64,000 nucleotides of DNA from the NCBI RefSeq assembly GCF_900129925.1, contig NZ_FQXI01000004.1:1-64000 (forward strand). Direction: 5' to 3'. Shown here in pieces: positions 1 through 8,106 of this stretch; within the stretch, counting starts at the first letter, position 1; each line of letters opens with the position of its first letter. Under the pieces are notes generated by a model. The model was not told the DNA's origin. It ran no database searches and was given only the letters and a program-made list of their open reading frames with translations. The DNA comes from Anaerosphaera aminiphila DSM 21120. GTDB taxonomy: Bacteria > Bacillota > Clostridia > Tissierellales > Peptoniphilaceae. The position numbers were made by a program, and so were the translations under genes.

Positions 1-185
1 TAATCCCAGTTTCCCGAGGCTATCCCCATGTCAAAGGTAGGTTACTCACGTGTTACTCACCCGTCCGCCGCTAATCCAATTCATCTTCATCCCGAAGGAA
101 TCTGTCGAATTTTCATCGCTCGACTTGCATGTGTTAGGCGCGCCGCCAGCGTTCGTCCTGAGCCAGGATCAAACTCTCAATTAAA
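1..185 (-). rRNA. 16S ribosomal RNA, 5' end (partial)
   Basis: Reading the minus strand gives the universal 16S start (AGAGTTTGATCCTGGCTCAG), then the GACGAACGCTGGCGGC and AACACATGCAAGTCGAGCG landmarks and the GGCGGACGGGTGAGTAAC segment. Only about the first 185 nt are present and the gene runs off the left edge. The mature 5' end is placed at about 185 by alignment with known 16S 5' ends. The sequence looks like a Tissierellia / Peptoniphilaceae 16S, but the exact genus cannot be settled from this fragment. Confidence 0.97.
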
Positions 186-309
186 ATTTGATTTGCTCAG
201 TCAATTCTCACTGACTTTATTTCCGCTAAGCATTTTTGCTTGTTTGCTTATTCTTTCTCTTACACTATTTAATTATCAAGGTTGTTCGCTGCTTTAAAAC
301 AGCTTATTT

Positions 310-338
310 ATTATATTATGTCTACTCTTTAATGTCAA
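310..338 (-). promoter_or_regulatory. rRNA promoter P2 (proximal)
   Basis: On the minus strand a consensus -35 TTGACA (338-333) and a consensus -10 TATAAT (315-310) are separated by exactly 17 nt. Transcription would start near 303, about 118 nt before the mature 16S end. Confidence 0.88.
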
Positions 339-424
339 CATCTTTTTTACTTTTTATTTAAAGTTTTTTTATTTCTTTTAAACTTCTCTTTAAAAAGTTT
401 TGCCGTCTCTTTGACAGCTTTATA

Positions 425-453
425 AGTATATTCATTTTCAACTCTTTTGTCAA
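425..453 (-). promoter_or_regulatory. rRNA promoter P1 (distal)
   Basis: On the minus strand -35 TTGACA (453-448) and -10 TATACT (430-425) are separated by 17 nt. It lies about 115 bp upstream of P2, giving the tandem promoter arrangement common for rRNA operons. An A/T-rich stretch immediately upstream could act as an UP element. Confidence 0.85.
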
Positions 454-568
454 TACCTTTTTTAATTTTTTTATTCATTTATTTTTCTGCTAATAAAATG
501 GCGTAAAATTCATGACTTTTGAATATCTTAATTTCATTTAAAATTATGGAAACAAACCTTATCTTTAA

Positions 569-631
569 AAAATAAATCTATAACTTTTTGCATTTTTATA
601 CATCATTTGCAAAAAATCATAGATTTATTTT
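569..631 (-). terminator. probable trmB terminator (24-bp inverted repeat)
   Basis: Arms 569-592 and 608-631 are complementary over 24 positions with two mismatches and a 15-nt spacer. On the minus strand the hairpin is followed by a T-rich run (about 566-573). It separates trmB from the rRNA promoters. Confidence 0.6.
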
Positions 632-671
632 AGGTTTTTTATAAATAGTAGCTAATAGCCACTTCACTTAT

Positions 672-1310
672 TTACTTTATATTTCTAAAAACTCCATAGC
701 ATATTGGAATGTTTTTATTTCTCCATTTAGCTTCATATTCTGTAACTATATTTTCAGGATATTCTTCTAACTTCATATCAAAATCATATTTTTCAATAAG
801 AAAAGAATTTTCTTTAAAATACTCTAGTGATTCCTCAAAAAAACTTCTGTCATCAGTTTTTAAATATATCTCAGAATTATTTGCAAGTATATTTTTATAT
901 TGCACTAATTGTCTAGGGTGAGTTAATCTTCTCTTTTTATGTCTATTCTTAGGCCAAGGATTACAAAAGTTAATATATATTCTATTCGCCTCATCTTCAT
1001 CAAAGTATTGAGAAATTTTTTCTGCATTTATTGGAAGTGCTCTAACATTTTCCAGCTCTTCTTCTTGTATCTTTCTACAGGCGTATACAAAGGCATTTGT
1101 ATCTTGTTCTATTATTACATAGTTAATATCCTTATTTCTCCTTGCAAGTTCAGAAATAAAATGACCCTTCCCTGCTCCAATTTCCATGTGAATCCCATTT
1201 GTATTTTGAAATACTTCTTGCCAATTCCCTCTATATTCTTCACCTTCAAAATATACATAGGGATTTTCTTTCATTTCCGGTACTGCCCAGTGTTTTTTTC
1301 TAAGTCTCAA
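672..1310 (-). CDS. trmB: tRNA (guanine-N7-)-methyltransferase TrmB
   Basis: Methylates N7 of G46 in the tRNA variable loop with S-adenosylmethionine; cytoplasmic. The 212-residue protein has the family layout: an N-terminal RLRKK start, the SAM-binding glycine loop (EIGAGKG, about 43-49), the signature PWPKNRHKKRR (118-128) and a C-terminal TEYEAKW. Length matches the family. A TTG start at 1310 is preferred because AGGTGAT sits just upstream of it; a GTG at 1319 also reads in frame but overlaps that Shine-Dalgarno. The usual Asp of the D-P-W-P-K signature is Asn here. The gene follows lysS directly behind a terminator-like hairpin and precedes the rRNA operon. Confidence 0.95.
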   Translation of the reverse strand: MRLRKKHWAVPEMKENPYVYFEGEEYRGNWQEVFQNTNGIHMEIGAGKGHFISELARRNKDINYVIIEQDTNAFVYACRKIQEEELENVRALPINAEKISQYFDEDEANRIYINFCNPWPKNRHKKRRLTHPRQLVQYKNILANNSEIYLKTDDRSFFEESLEYFKENSFLIEKYDFDMKLEEYPENIVTEYEAKWRNKNIPICYGVFRNIK

Positions 1311-1327
1311 TATTATCACCTAACTTC

Positions 1328-1353
1328 AAAAAGGGCTGCTAAGCAACCCTTTT
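1328..1353 (-). terminator. hairpin terminator between lysS and trmB
   Basis: Arms AAAAGGGCTGC (1329-1339) and GCAACCCTTTT (1343-1353), with one wobble pair in the minus-strand RNA, end in a short T-run. The run nearly abuts the trmB ribosome-binding site, so it may act as a partial terminator that lowers trmB expression. Confidence 0.65.
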
Positions 1354-1373
1354 AATTTATATCTTTAATAATT

Positions 1374-2870
1374 TTAATCTTCTTCTACTTTTTCAGATCC
1401 TATTGGCTTCATTGTTGGGAAAAATACTACATCCCTAATACTTGGTTGATCTGTTAACAGCATGATCATTCTGTCAACGCCTATTCCCAAACCACCTGTT
1501 GGAGGTAGCCCCACTTCAAGAGCATTTACAAAGTCACTGTCCATTGGATGAGCTTCGTCATCTCCAGCTTCTTTTTCTCTTACTTGCGCTTCAAATCTCT
1601 CTTTTTGATCTATTGGATCATTTAGCTCTGAAAAGGCATTTGCAAATTCCCAAGTGTTAATAAATGCTTCAAATCTATCTGTAAGTCTTGGGTCTTCAAC
1701 ACTTCTCTTTGCAAGTGGAGACACTTCTACCGGATGCTTTAATACAAATGTTGGTTGCACTAGTGAGCTTTCGCAGAATTCTTCAAATACTTCAGCTATA
1801 ATTCTTCCTCTAGTCCAATTTTTATCTACTTCAAGTCCCTTTGCCTTAGCTATTTCAATCGCTTCTTCATCTGTGTTAATTTCATTAAAATCTATACCTG
1901 TTATTTCCTTAATAGAATCTATCATTGTAATTCTCTTCCAAGGAGCTTTTAAGTCTATTTCTATTCCTTGGTAGTTAATTTTTGTAGTTCCATATAAAAT
2001 AAGAGCTGCATTTTCAAAAAGCCCTTCAGTTATTCTCATCATCTCTTCATAGTCTACATAGGCTTGGTATATTTCAATATTTGTAAATTCTGGATTGTGT
2101 CTTGTATCCATTCCTTCATTTCTAAACATCTTTCCCATTTCATAAACTTTATCCAATCCTCCAACTACAAGGCGTTTTAAATACAGTTCATTTGCTATTC
2201 TAAGTTGCATGTCTAAATCTAAAGTGTTGTGATGAGTTATAAAAGGTCTTGCATTTGCTCCTCCGGCAACAGTGCCCAAGATAGGAGTTTCAACTTCTAA
2301 AAATCCTCTTTCATCAAGATAATTTCTAATTGACTTTAAAACTTTAGTCCTCTTTATAAATACTTCTTTTATTTCAGGATTTACAATTAAGTCAACATAT
2401 CTCTGTCTATATCTTAAGTCCGGATCTTTAAGACCATGAAATTTTTCTGGTAGAATTTGAAGTGATTTAGAAAGCAGTATAGTATTTTCAGCTCTAACTG
2501 AAATTTCTCCAGCTTCAGTTTTAAATACTTCTCCCTTAACTCCTACAATATCTCCTATATCAAATCCCTTAACTTCTTCATAGTTTTCAAGAAGAATATC
2601 TTTTCTAGCAAAGATTTGAATTCTTCCCTCATTGTCTTGAATATCAAAAAAAGCAATTTTTCCATGACGTCTCTTACTCATTACACGTCCCGCCACTGAA
2701 ACCTTCTTTCCTTCAAATTCTTCAAAGTTGTCTTTTATTTGAGTAGAATATTCTGTAACGTCATATTTAGATATTTCGTAGGGATTTCTACCTTCTTCTT
2801 TTAACTCTTTTAATTTTTGCCTTCTAAGCAAAAGCATTTCATTTAGTCTTTTCTCATCAGCTTTTTGCAT
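1374..2870 (-). CDS. lysS: lysyl-tRNA synthetase, class II
   Basis: Charges tRNA-Lys with lysine using ATP. The 498-residue protein has an N-terminal helical segment, an OB-fold anticodon-binding domain (about 57-135) and a class II catalytic core. Motif 2 is FRNEG at 249-253 followed by [10 protein letters not shown], and motif 3 is GIGVDR at about 462-467. Length is normal for bacterial LysRS. The ATG start has AGGAGG upstream. It follows greA by 9 nt, so the two are co-transcribed. greA-lysS followed by an rRNA operon is the same order as in Bacillus subtilis. Confidence 0.98.
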   Translation of the reverse strand: MQKADEKRLNEMLLLRRQKLKELKEEGRNPYEISKYDVTEYSTQIKDNFEEFEGKKVSVAGRVMSKRRHGKIAFFDIQDNEGRIQIFARKDILLENYEEVKGFDIGDIVGVKGEVFKTEAGEISVRAENTILLSKSLQILPEKFHGLKDPDLRYRQRYVDLIVNPEIKEVFIKRTKVLKSIRNYLDERGFLEVETPILGTVAGGANARPFITHHNTLDLDMQLRIANELYLKRLVVGGLDKVYEMGKMFRNEGMDTRHNPEFTNIEIYQAYVDYEEMMRITEGLFENAALILYGTTKINYQGIEIDLKAPWKRITMIDSIKEITGIDFNEINTDEEAIEIAKAKGLEVDKNWTRGRIIAEVFEEFCESSLVQPTFVLKHPVEVSPLAKRSVEDPRLTDRFEAFINTWEFANAFSELNDPIDQKERFEAQVREKEAGDDEAHPMDSDFVNALEVGLPPTGGLGIGVDRMIMLLTDQPSIRDVVFFPTMKPIGSEKVEED

Positions 2871-2879
2871 ATCTGCCTC

Positions 2880-3353
2880 CTATAAAGATATTCCAAGTAC
2901 CTCATACTTAACTATTCCAACAGGAGCTTCAACTTCTGCAACTTCTCCTATTTTTAAGCCTATTAATTTTGAACCTACAGGGCTTTCATTAGAAATTTTA
3001 CCATCTAAAGGATCTGCTTCTGCTGACCCAACAATTAAAAATTCATTTTCTTCACTGTCAGATAAATCTTTGACCTTTACCCTACATCCTATATTTACTT
3101 TTTCTGTAGTAATATCTTTTTCATCTATTACTTTTGCATTTCTAACCATCATCTCAAGTTTTGCAATTTTTTCTTCAACTTGAGCTTGTTCATTTTTAGC
3201 TTCATCATATTCAGAGTTTTCTGATAAATCTCCATAGCCCAAAGCTATTTTTATTCTTTCAGAAACTTCTTTTCTTCTTACAGTTCTTAAAAATTCTATT
3301 TCTGATTCTATTTTTTCTAAACCTTCAGCAGTAAAAAAAATATCTTTTTCCAC
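2880..3353 (-). CDS. greA: transcription elongation factor GreA
   Basis: Rescues backtracked RNA polymerase by stimulating cleavage of the 3' end of the nascent RNA in the active centre. The 157-residue length is standard. It has an N-terminal antiparallel coiled coil (about 1-75, with the acidic tip region GDLSENSEYDEAK) and a C-terminal FKBP-like domain ending GIVKYEVLGI. Start is GTG with GGGAG upstream. It has its own consensus promoter (3425-3453) and a leader hairpin with a T-run (3374-3399) between promoter and start codon, suggesting attenuation. lysS follows after 9 nt. Confidence 0.97.
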   Translation of the reverse strand: MEKDIFFTAEGLEKIESEIEFLRTVRRKEVSERIKIALGYGDLSENSEYDEAKNEQAQVEEKIAKLEMMVRNAKVIDEKDITTEKVNIGCRVKVKDLSDSEENEFLIVGSAEADPLDGKISNESPVGSKLIGLKIGEVAEVEAPVGIVKYEVLGISL

Positions 3354-3373
3354 TATTTTTCTCTCCCTTGTAT

Positions 3374-3399
3374 ATAAAAAATAAGGTGTACTACACCTT
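3374..3399 (-). terminator. intrinsic terminator inside the greA leader (attenuator candidate)
   Basis: On the minus strand AAGGTG (3399-3394), loop TAGTA, CACCTT (3388-3383) is followed by ATTTTTTAT. It lies downstream of the greA promoter (start about 3418) and upstream of the greA ribosome-binding site. A second copy of the 5' arm (AGGTGTA, 3412-3406) just upstream could pair with the same TACACCT and compete with the terminator. Confidence 0.7.
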
Positions 3400-3424
3400 T
3401 TCAGCTACACCTAAAGTCTAAATC

Positions 3425-3453
3425 ATTATAGTTAAATAATATATTATTGTCAA
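3425..3453 (-). promoter_or_regulatory. greA-lysS promoter
   Basis: The minus strand shows consensus TTGACA (3453-3448), a 17-nt spacer and consensus TATAAT (3430-3425). The predicted start near 3418 gives a leader of about 65 nt that contains the hairpin at 3374-3399. Confidence 0.87.
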
Positions 3454-3461
3454 GTATATTC

Positions 3462-4406
3462 CTATATTTGAGCCATATAACCAGTTAAAAGCTCTTCTAT
3501 TTCAGGAAGGTTTGACAATTTGTTTAGTTTATCCCTTAAATCCTTAGATCCTTTCATTGACTTTAAATAACCCACAAAATGTTTTCTCATCTCTACAATG
3601 CCATGCTTTTCACCCTTGTATTCACATTCTAACTTTAAATGCTTAAGCGCCATTTCAACTCTTTTTTTATTTGTTGGTTCCGCATAGTCTAAGTTGTTAA
3701 ATTTCTTATAGATTTCATCAAATATAAAGGGATTTCCAATGGCTCCTCTTCCTATACTAATACCATCTACTCCTGAGTAGTCCATTTTTCCCAAGGCATC
3801 TTCATAGTTTGAAATGTCTCCATTGCCTATTACGGGAATTTTAAGTTCATCTTTCACTGACTTAATATATTTCCAGTCTGCACTTCCGCGATAGTACTCT
3901 TCTCTAGTTCTTCCATGAACTGTAACAAAACTAATACCCGCTTTTTCAGCAAGCTTTGCAACCTCCATTGATGAAACTCCTCTTATTCCCTTTCGGATTT
4001 TTATAGATACTGGCTTTGTAGAATTTCTAACTGCCTGCTTCATTATTTCGTAACATAGTTCCGGTTGATCCAGAAGAGCCGACCCATTGTTGTTTTTAAC
4101 AATTTTAGGAGCAGGGCATCCCATATTTATATCTACTACCTTAAAGTCCAGCTTATTTAATTCACTTTTAATTACATATCCAATAATATCGGGATCATCT
4201 CCAAATATTTGAACTGCTACATTTTTTTCTCTTGGAGATATTTTAAGAAGTTGTGACGTCTTTTTATCTCCATAGTAAAGAGCCTTTGCACTAATCATTT
4301 CAGTAACAGTCATATGTGAATTATACTGTGTACATATTTCCCTATAGGCCATATCTGTATAACCTGCAAGGGGCGACAGTACCGCCCCATTAAATTTTTC
4401 TTCCAA
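3462..4406 (-). CDS. dusB: tRNA-dihydrouridine synthase (DusB type)
   Basis: An FMN enzyme that reduces uridines in the tRNA D-loop to dihydrouridine with NADPH. The 314-residue protein starts with the typical LSPLAGYTDMAYR segment, carries the active-site NMGCPAPK (Cys about 97) and the phosphate-binding segments IGNGDI and SIGRGAIGNP of the TIM barrel, then a helical C-terminal tRNA-binding domain. The TTG start has AAGGAAG six nt upstream. It overlaps the end of coaX by 17 nt, so the pair is translationally coupled. The same coaX-(hslO)-dusB-greA-lysS order occurs in Bacillus, without hslO here. Confidence 0.96.
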   Translation of the reverse strand: MEEKFNGAVLSPLAGYTDMAYREICTQYNSHMTVTEMISAKALYYGDKKTSQLLKISPREKNVAVQIFGDDPDIIGYVIKSELNKLDFKVVDINMGCPAPKIVKNNNGSALLDQPELCYEIMKQAVRNSTKPVSIKIRKGIRGVSSMEVAKLAEKAGISFVTVHGRTREEYYRGSADWKYIKSVKDELKIPVIGNGDISNYEDALGKMDYSGVDGISIGRGAIGNPFIFDEIYKKFNNLDYAEPTNKKRVEMALKHLKLECEYKGEKHGIVEMRKHFVGYLKSMKGSKDLRDKLNKLSNLPEIEELLTGYMAQI

Positions 4407-5187
4407 TTAAATCTTCCTTGTTCATATCATATATTATCTTTAACCCGTGTAGAGTTAAAAACTTATCTATTACAAATTCATATTTTGAATCTGTAGTCAG
4501 TAAATTTGCAAAACCGCCTGTGGAAATTAAATTGATGTCATCTACAGTAATTCCTATTTCATCTACTATCTTTTCTATAATGCCATCAATCATAGATGTA
4601 AAACCATAGTATAGCCCAGCTTGCATTGCATTAATAGTATTTGTAGCTATTACCTTATTTGCCTTTACTATCTCTATTTTTGGCAGCTTTGAAGTCCTCA
4701 TAAACAGTGCCTCAGCAGAAATTCCAATACCAGGTAATATCAAGCCACCTAAATAATTGTTCTCGTGGTCCACAACGCAAAATGTCATTGCAGTTCCAAT
4801 ATCTACAATAATACAAGGTCCTCCATATTTATTAACGGCACCTACTGAATTTACTATTCTATCTGCTCCAACTTCATTTGGATTGTCATATTTTATATTT
4901 AATCCAAATTTCAAACTCTGATCCACTACAACAGGCCTAATATTAAAGTACTTTATTACCATACTAGGTATTGTGTGCATTAAGTTTGGAACTACTGAAG
5001 ATATTATTACATTTTCTATGTCATTGGGACTTATGTTGGCATGTGAAAGCGTATTGTAAAATAACATCCCATATTCGTCAGAAGTTCTTGTCTTTACGGT
5101 TGATATTCTAAAATCGTGAACTAATTCATCATTTTGGTAAACACCAAAAACTATGGTGGTATTTCCTACATCAATAACTAATAGCAT
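4390..5187 (-). CDS. coaX: type III pantothenate kinase
   Basis: Phosphorylates pantothenate, the first step of coenzyme A synthesis. The family is insensitive to CoA feedback and needs a monovalent cation. The 265-residue protein has the ASKHA-fold phosphate motif DVGNTT (6-11), the GADRIVNSVGA segment with a conserved Asp, and DIGTAMTF for the second phosphate loop. The ATG has GAGGGAG upstream. It is first in an operon with dusB (17-nt overlap), driven by the promoter at 5262-5290. No other pantothenate kinase is in the window. Confidence 0.97.
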   Translation of the reverse strand: MLLVIDVGNTTIVFGVYQNDELVHDFRISTVKTRTSDEYGMLFYNTLSHANISPNDIENVIISSVVPNLMHTIPSMVIKYFNIRPVVVDQSLKFGLNIKYDNPNEVGADRIVNSVGAVNKYGGPCIIVDIGTAMTFCVVDHENNYLGGLILPGIGISAEALFMRTSKLPKIEIVKANKVIATNTINAMQAGLYYGFTSMIDGIIEKIVDEIGITVDDINLISTGGFANLLTTDSKYEFVIDKFLTLHGLKIIYDMNKEDLIGRKI

Positions 5188-5261
5188 TTTTTCTCCCTCG
5201 AGTTTTTTTATTTATACAAATCTTTTTTACTCTATTTTCTCTAATTATAAATTCATGTCCC

Positions 5262-5290
5262 ATTATATGTTTTATATAGACTTTTTTCAA
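5262..5290 (-). promoter_or_regulatory. coaX-dusB promoter
   Basis: The minus strand reads TTGAAA (5290-5285), a 17-nt spacer and TATAAT (5267-5262). The start near 5255 leaves a leader of about 68 nt. Confidence 0.75.
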
Positions 5291-5596
5291 TAATACTTAC
5301 TATAAAAAATCTTCTATTTTCATATTTTCTACTATTATTTAATTTTAAGCTCTTTACTTTTAGGTCTTCTGTATTAAAAATTTGTTTCTAAACCCATTAA
5401 TACTACTATATGTTAGTTAGTACTCTACCCTTTATTTTTCTAAATAAACTTAATTTTTATTTTCCTTGAAATATATACCCAAACTATAGTAAACTCAATT
5501 CACAATTAATTTAGTTAAACTTTAAATATTGCCATTTTACAATTTCAAAGTTTTTATTAATAGATGATTAAAATATAATATTTCTTTGAAAAATCT

Positions 5597-5604
5597 GGTA
5601 TAAT
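5597..5604 (+). promoter_or_regulatory. extended -10 element of the PBP gene
   Basis: GGTATAAT preceded by T (TGG-TATAAT, -10 at 5599-5604) lies 25 bp before the start codon, and AAGGAGG precedes the ATG. No convincing -35 is present at the right distance, which fits an extended -10 promoter. Confidence 0.5.
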
Positions 5605-5628
5605 AAATAAGATTAAGGAGGTTAACTC

Positions 5629-8061
5629 ATGAATAAAACGCATAAACGTAGGAAAAAAAGTTTTTTTCATTTTTCTAGTTTTGTTAAAATACTTTTAATT
5701 ATAATTTTAATGATTATTGTATTAATGGGGACATTTGCGGCGACATATGTACTAGCAGTACTTCAAGATGCTCCAAAAATCGACCCAGAAAACTACCGTA
5801 GTCAAATTAATGAAACATCAAAAGTATATTCTGATGATGAACAATTAGTTGAAACCCTTGTATTAAATGAATTTTCCGAATATGTGGAGCTTTCAAAAAT
5901 CCCAAAGGATTTACAACATGCTGTAATAGCTATTGAAGATGAAAGATTTTATAGCCACAACGCCGTTGACTTTAAGAGAGTCGCAGGAGCTCTAGTTCAC
6001 GATATAAAGACAGGAAGTCTTCAACAAGGTGCTTCAACACTTACAATGCAACTTGCAAAAAACCTATACACCGGATCTCAAAAGAGTTTAGAGAGAAAGT
6101 TAACAGACGTATACTATGCCTATGCATTGGAAAGCGAACTAACTAAAGACCAAATTTTAGAGGCCTATTTAAACTCGGCAGGTTTCTCTAAGGGAACTGT
6201 TGGAGTTCAAGCTGCAGCTAAAACTTTTTTTAACAAAGATGTATCTGACTTAAATTTAGCAGAATGTGCACTTGTTGCAGGAATTACCAATAGACCTGAA
6301 AAATATTCTCCATATAATACAGAAGTTATATTACCAGAAGATGATTTGGAAAATATACAGTTAATTTTAACACCTGTTAGCAGTGAATTTGTAAATTCAG
6401 AAGAAGTTTTAAATATTGCAAACAGTTTGCATGAACTTGGTAAAATAGATTCCTTTGACTTATCTCAAATTCAAAAAAACCAAGTTACGCCTGTAAAAGC
6501 AGTCTTTAATCCAACTTCAAAAGAACGCCAAACTCTTATATTGCAGTTGATGTTAAAACAAAAATATATAACTCAAGAACAATATGACGAGGCTCTTAAC
6601 ACACCTATCGTTATAAATCTTGGAGCTAGGAACGAAAAGGGAATTTCTTCATTTTTCGTAGATGAAGTAAAAGAAGAAACCAAATCCATATTAAAGGACT
6701 TGGGCTATTCAGAAGAAGATGCCAATAACAAACTCTATTCAGGAGGATTTAAAATTTACTCTTCTATGAATGTTGAAATTCAAAAACACATGGATGAAAC
6801 TGTTTCTAATGCAAGTTTATTTCCCGGAAACTATATCAATGATGAGGGAATTCCTCAGCCACAAGTGGCCTCAGTTATTATGGACCCTCACACAGGAGAA
6901 GTAAAAGGACTCATTGGTGGTAGAGGAATATCAGGAAGTGCCAACTTAAATAGAGCTGACGAACCAAGACAACCCGGTTCCAGTATTAAACCTATCTCCG
7001 TATATATGACAGCCTTTGAAGACGGAGCAACTATTGGAGACGTATATAAAGATGCACCTATAGGCTCTATATCTCCAGCATATAAAAAATGGAACCCTAA
7101 AAATGTTGGTTCTTACAGAGGATGGACTACTATTAGAAACTTAATTAAGTACTCTTCAAATGTTGGTACTATACAAGTTGCAAGAGATATTGGCTCAGAT
7201 AGAGATGCTGCTGCCAATACAAAAAACACTTTTTCTAAGGCTGTTGACGAACCAAAGGCAGCACAAATGATTATGGACAATTTAGAAAACATTGGAGTAA
7301 CTACTCTAGATAGAGAAAATGATGCAAACTTCAGTGCACTTGCACTTGGAGGTATGACAAATGGAATTTCACCACTGGAAATGGCAGGAGCATATACACC
7401 ACTTGCCAATGAGGGGATTTATGAAAAGCCTACATTTGTAAATAAAATAGTCGCTCCTTCAGGAGATACTATTTACGAGAAAAAAGATGAAGGTAAAAAG
7501 GCAATGTCAAAAGAAAATGCCTTTATCCTAACTACTGCCCTAGAGGATGTAGTTAAGTCAAGTACAGGAACCAGTGCAAACTTTTCTAAAATGAGTATTG
7601 CAGGTAAGACCGGAACTACGAATCAACAAAAAGAAGTTTGGTTTGTGGGATACACTCCATACTATGTATGTAGTGTATTTATAGGAAAAGACCAGAAAGA
7701 ACAAAATCAAAACTTGCGTTTTCCTTCTTCTGTTGCCGCAAAACTTTGGAGAGAATTTATGCAACCAATTCATGAAGACCTTGAAAATAAAGAATTTGAA
7801 CAACCTGAAAATGTTGTTAAGAAATATATAAAGGGATCCGGACGATCGGACTACTTCGTGGAAGGTACAGAGCCACACTTTACAAATAAACTATACTGGG
7901 GTAGTGAATCCACTACAACTAAATCAACTAAAAAAGACAGTGATGACTCTGATAAAGATAAAAAAAGCGATTCAAAAAACAACAACAATGAAAAGCCTAA
8001 AACATCTACAAAGTCTTCAAAGTCAAATAATTCCGACTATAGAACGGGTAATATAAATTAA
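5629..8061 (+). CDS. class A penicillin-binding protein (PBP1A-like)
   Basis: Bifunctional peptidoglycan synthase: glycan polymerisation by the GT51 domain and peptide cross-linking by the transpeptidase domain. The 810-residue protein has a basic cytoplasmic tail, one membrane anchor (about 19-46), the GT51 motif EDERFYSH (103-110, catalytic Glu 103) and QGASTLTMQLAKN. Its transpeptidase has SSIK (Ser451, Lys454), SSN (509-511) and KTGT (660-663). The C-terminal ~70 residues are a low-complexity Ser/Lys/Asp/Asn tail, presumably outside the membrane. The ATG has a strong AAGGAGG. Monocistronic, ending in a perfect palindromic terminator. Confidence 0.97.
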   Translation: MNKTHKRRKKSFFHFSSFVKILLIIILMIIVLMGTFAATYVLAVLQDAPKIDPENYRSQINETSKVYSDDEQLVETLVLNEFSEYVELSKIPKDLQHAVIAIEDERFYSHNAVDFKRVAGALVHDIKTGSLQQGASTLTMQLAKNLYTGSQKSLERKLTDVYYAYALESELTKDQILEAYLNSAGFSKGTVGVQAAAKTFFNKDVSDLNLAECALVAGITNRPEKYSPYNTEVILPEDDLENIQLILTPVSSEFVNSEEVLNIANSLHELGKIDSFDLSQIQKNQVTPVKAVFNPTSKERQTLILQLMLKQKYITQEQYDEALNTPIVINLGARNEKGISSFFVDEVKEETKSILKDLGYSEEDANNKLYSGGFKIYSSMNVEIQKHMDETVSNASLFPGNYINDEGIPQPQVASVIMDPHTGEVKGLIGGRGISGSANLNRADEPRQPGSSIKPISVYMTAFEDGATIGDVYKDAPIGSISPAYKKWNPKNVGSYRGWTTIRNLIKYSSNVGTIQVARDIGSDRDAAANTKNTFSKAVDEPKAAQMIMDNLENIGVTTLDRENDANFSALALGGMTNGISPLEMAGAYTPLANEGIYEKPTFVNKIVAPSGDTIYEKKDEGKKAMSKENAFILTTALEDVVKSSTGTSANFSKMSIAGKTGTTNQQKEVWFVGYTPYYVCSVFIGKDQKEQNQNLRFPSSVAAKLWREFMQPIHEDLENKEFEQPENVVKKYIKGSGRSDYFVEGTEPHFTNKLYWGSESTTTKSTKKDSDDSDKDKKSDSKNNNNEKPKTSTKSSKSNNSDYRTGNIN

Positions 8062-8100
8062 AAAAACTCTTCTCAAGTTTAAACTTGAGAAGAGTTTTTT
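8061..8100. terminator. bidirectional terminator, perfect 40-bp palindrome
   Basis: Two 20-nt halves (8061-8080, 8081-8100) are exact reverse complements: A6 then CTCTTCTCAAGTTT, mirrored. It would give a T-tailed hairpin on both strands, ending the PBP gene (+) and the YjiH-type gene (-). It begins at the last base of the PBP stop codon. Confidence 0.9.
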
Positions 8101-8106
8101 TAATTT

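Larger units (their letters stand above)
186..671 (-). other. rRNA operon leader and trmB-rrn intergenic region
   Basis: This 486-bp stretch has no gene. It holds the transcribed 16S leader (about 186-303), two tandem rRNA promoters (310-338 and 425-453) and an inverted repeat (569-631) that probably ends trmB transcription. A small imperfect hairpin also lies at 647-663 just behind the trmB stop. The leader has short inverted repeats (around 200-240) that could take part in precursor processing. Confidence 0.75.
5188..5628. other. AT-rich divergent intergenic region
   Basis: 441 bp without a gene between coaX (-) and the penicillin-binding protein gene (+). It contains a good minus-strand promoter (5262-5290) and an extended -10 element for the plus-strand gene (5597-5604). 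I see no tRNA, riboswitch, repeat or small reading frame with a ribosome-binding site in the remainder, which is very A/T-rich. Confidence 0.7.

Noticed and set aside
28-297. 89-codon plus-strand reading frame across the 16S rRNA 5' end
   Set aside because: It lies antisense to rRNA and its leader, with no ribosome-binding site; it is open by chance.
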